A DNA stretch of 64,000 bases from Armatimonadota bacterium (GTDB taxonomy: Bacteria > Armatimonadota > Zipacnadia > Zipacnadales > JABUFB01). The stretch covers positions 1-64,000 of the forward strand of contig JABUFB010000006.1 in NCBI GenBank assembly GCA_013314775.1. Reading direction: 5' to 3'. Under the pieces are notes generated by a model. That model saw only the letters and a program-made list of their open reading frames with translations, did no database searches and had not been told where the DNA came from. The position numbers and the translations under genes are program-made. Below are positions 63,454 through 64,000 of the stretch, piece by piece (the first letter of the stretch is position 1; each line of letters begins with the position of its first letter).

Positions 63454-64000
63454 ATGCGCAACATACTGGTGGGTTACGACGGCTCCCGGGGTTCTGCAAC
63501 CGCGCTACGGCAGACTGTCCCTCTCGCCGAGGCCTTGCGGGCGCGTGTGCGCATTCTGCAGGCAGTGGAACCCGCGACTCCCCAGGACATGGTGCGCGTG
63601 GACGAAGGACCCGACCCGGTAACCGTGGTGGATCGGATCGAGGCCATGCGGTCACGTGAGGAAGTCGACGAGAGCCCCCTGCCCTCCGACGCCGACATGG
63701 ACGCAGCCGTGCGCATCGTGGAGAACGCCGGCGTGGCCTGCTCCTGGCAGACACGCCACGGAATGGCCACGCGCGTGCTTCCCGAACAATCCATCGCTAT
63801 GGACATGCTGGTCCTCGGCAGGCGCGGCACATTGCGGCGCAGCGCGGTTGGGCGCACCGCGGCAAGCATCATCTACCACCCGACCGTCCCCACGCTCCTT
63901 TGTCAGGATGATCCGCTGCCCGTTCACCGACTTCTGCTGATTTACGAGCCCACGCCTTCCGGAGGCCGCGCCCTGCGAGTGGCCGGCGAGCTCGCCTCGG
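63454..64000 (+). CDS. Tandem universal stress protein (truncated by window end)
   Basis: ATG 63454 opens a frame that stays open to the window edge (182 codons). The first domain has RNILVGYDGSRGSATALRQ and the ATP-loop region VLGRRGTLRRSAVGRTAASI, typical of universal stress proteins. A second domain begins near HRLLLIYEPTPSGGRALRVA, so this is a two-domain form. It likely binds nucleotide. The C-terminus is not visible. Confidence 0.88.
   Translation, partial: MRNILVGYDGSRGSATALRQTVPLAEALRARVRILQAVEPATPQDMVRVDEGPDPVTVVDRIEAMRSREEVDESPLPSDADMDAAVRIVENAGVACSWQTRHGMATRVLPEQSIAMDMLVLGRRGTLRRSAVGRTAASIIYHPTVPTLLCQDDPLPVHRLLLIYEPTPSGGRALRVAGELAS

Overview
High-GC bacterial chromosome segment (roughly 60-65 % G+C by eye) with dense coding on both strands. 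It has no rRNA or tRNA gene, CRISPR array or replication origin that I can recognise. The gene content suggests an uncultured, probably diderm bacterium. The best guess, at modest confidence, is Armatimonadota or a neighbouring phylum: a DUF1559-type prepilin-like protein with an H-x9-DG motif, a large exported DUF4091/GH123-like glycosidase, a uroporphyrinogen-decarboxylase-fold paralogue, a GFO/IDH/MocA dehydrogenase and several very large TPR proteins. Several core genes have clear -35/-10 promoters with 16-17 bp spacers.

Layout. 1-120: tail of a transposase and the repeated end of an insertion sequence. 120-5000: argG with a structured leader, a MntA/HepT-type toxin-antitoxin pair, thrC, a methyltransferase with a signal peptide, and purC. 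5000-9700: tilS, ftsH, a TPR protein ending in an NHLP-leader-like segment, and folK. 9740-10575: a monocistronic exported protein with promoter and terminator. 10597-12500: leuCD (minus) with a hairpin leader. 12600-14907: URO-D-like protein and an (alpha/alpha)6-type sugar enzyme, convergent with a minus-strand group of response regulator, GT4 glycosyltransferase and membrane TPR protein. 19740-22326: GT2, aldolase-like protein and DUF72 (minus). 22622-25563: ferredoxin-nitroreductase, a degenerate GGDEF protein and two stand-alone receiver proteins. 25895-27890: membrane protein, ribD and yraN operon. 27981-35200: BtrH-like protein, AIM24 protein, exported protein, ABC exporter, methyltransferase, M20 peptidase. 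35278-38400: prepilin-like protein, MFS transporter, pfkA. 38881-40908: TM1266-like regulator, HydG and a small unknown protein. 40990-49405: OsmC protein, a REP-like repeat pair, DUF4091 glycosidase with its dehydrogenase, and an exported TPR protein. 49489-55020: lipoprotein candidate, fixXCBA (electron-bifurcating ETF) and a CDF metal transporter. 55118-62317: complete F-type ATP synthase operon atpZIBEFHAGDC (minus). 62539-64000: GntR regulator and a tandem universal stress protein cut by the window edge.

Functionally the window combines amino-acid, purine, folate and riboflavin synthesis with an energy block. That block has a FixABCX complex able to make low-potential electrons, a hydrogenase-maturation radical SAM enzyme whose auxiliary cluster motif is altered, and an ATP synthase whose c subunit carries most of a sodium-binding signature. 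The observations I rate highest are the divergent HydG island (38881-40908), the c-subunit ion site, the ferredoxin-fused EtfA, and the TPR protein with a RiPP-leader-like tail.
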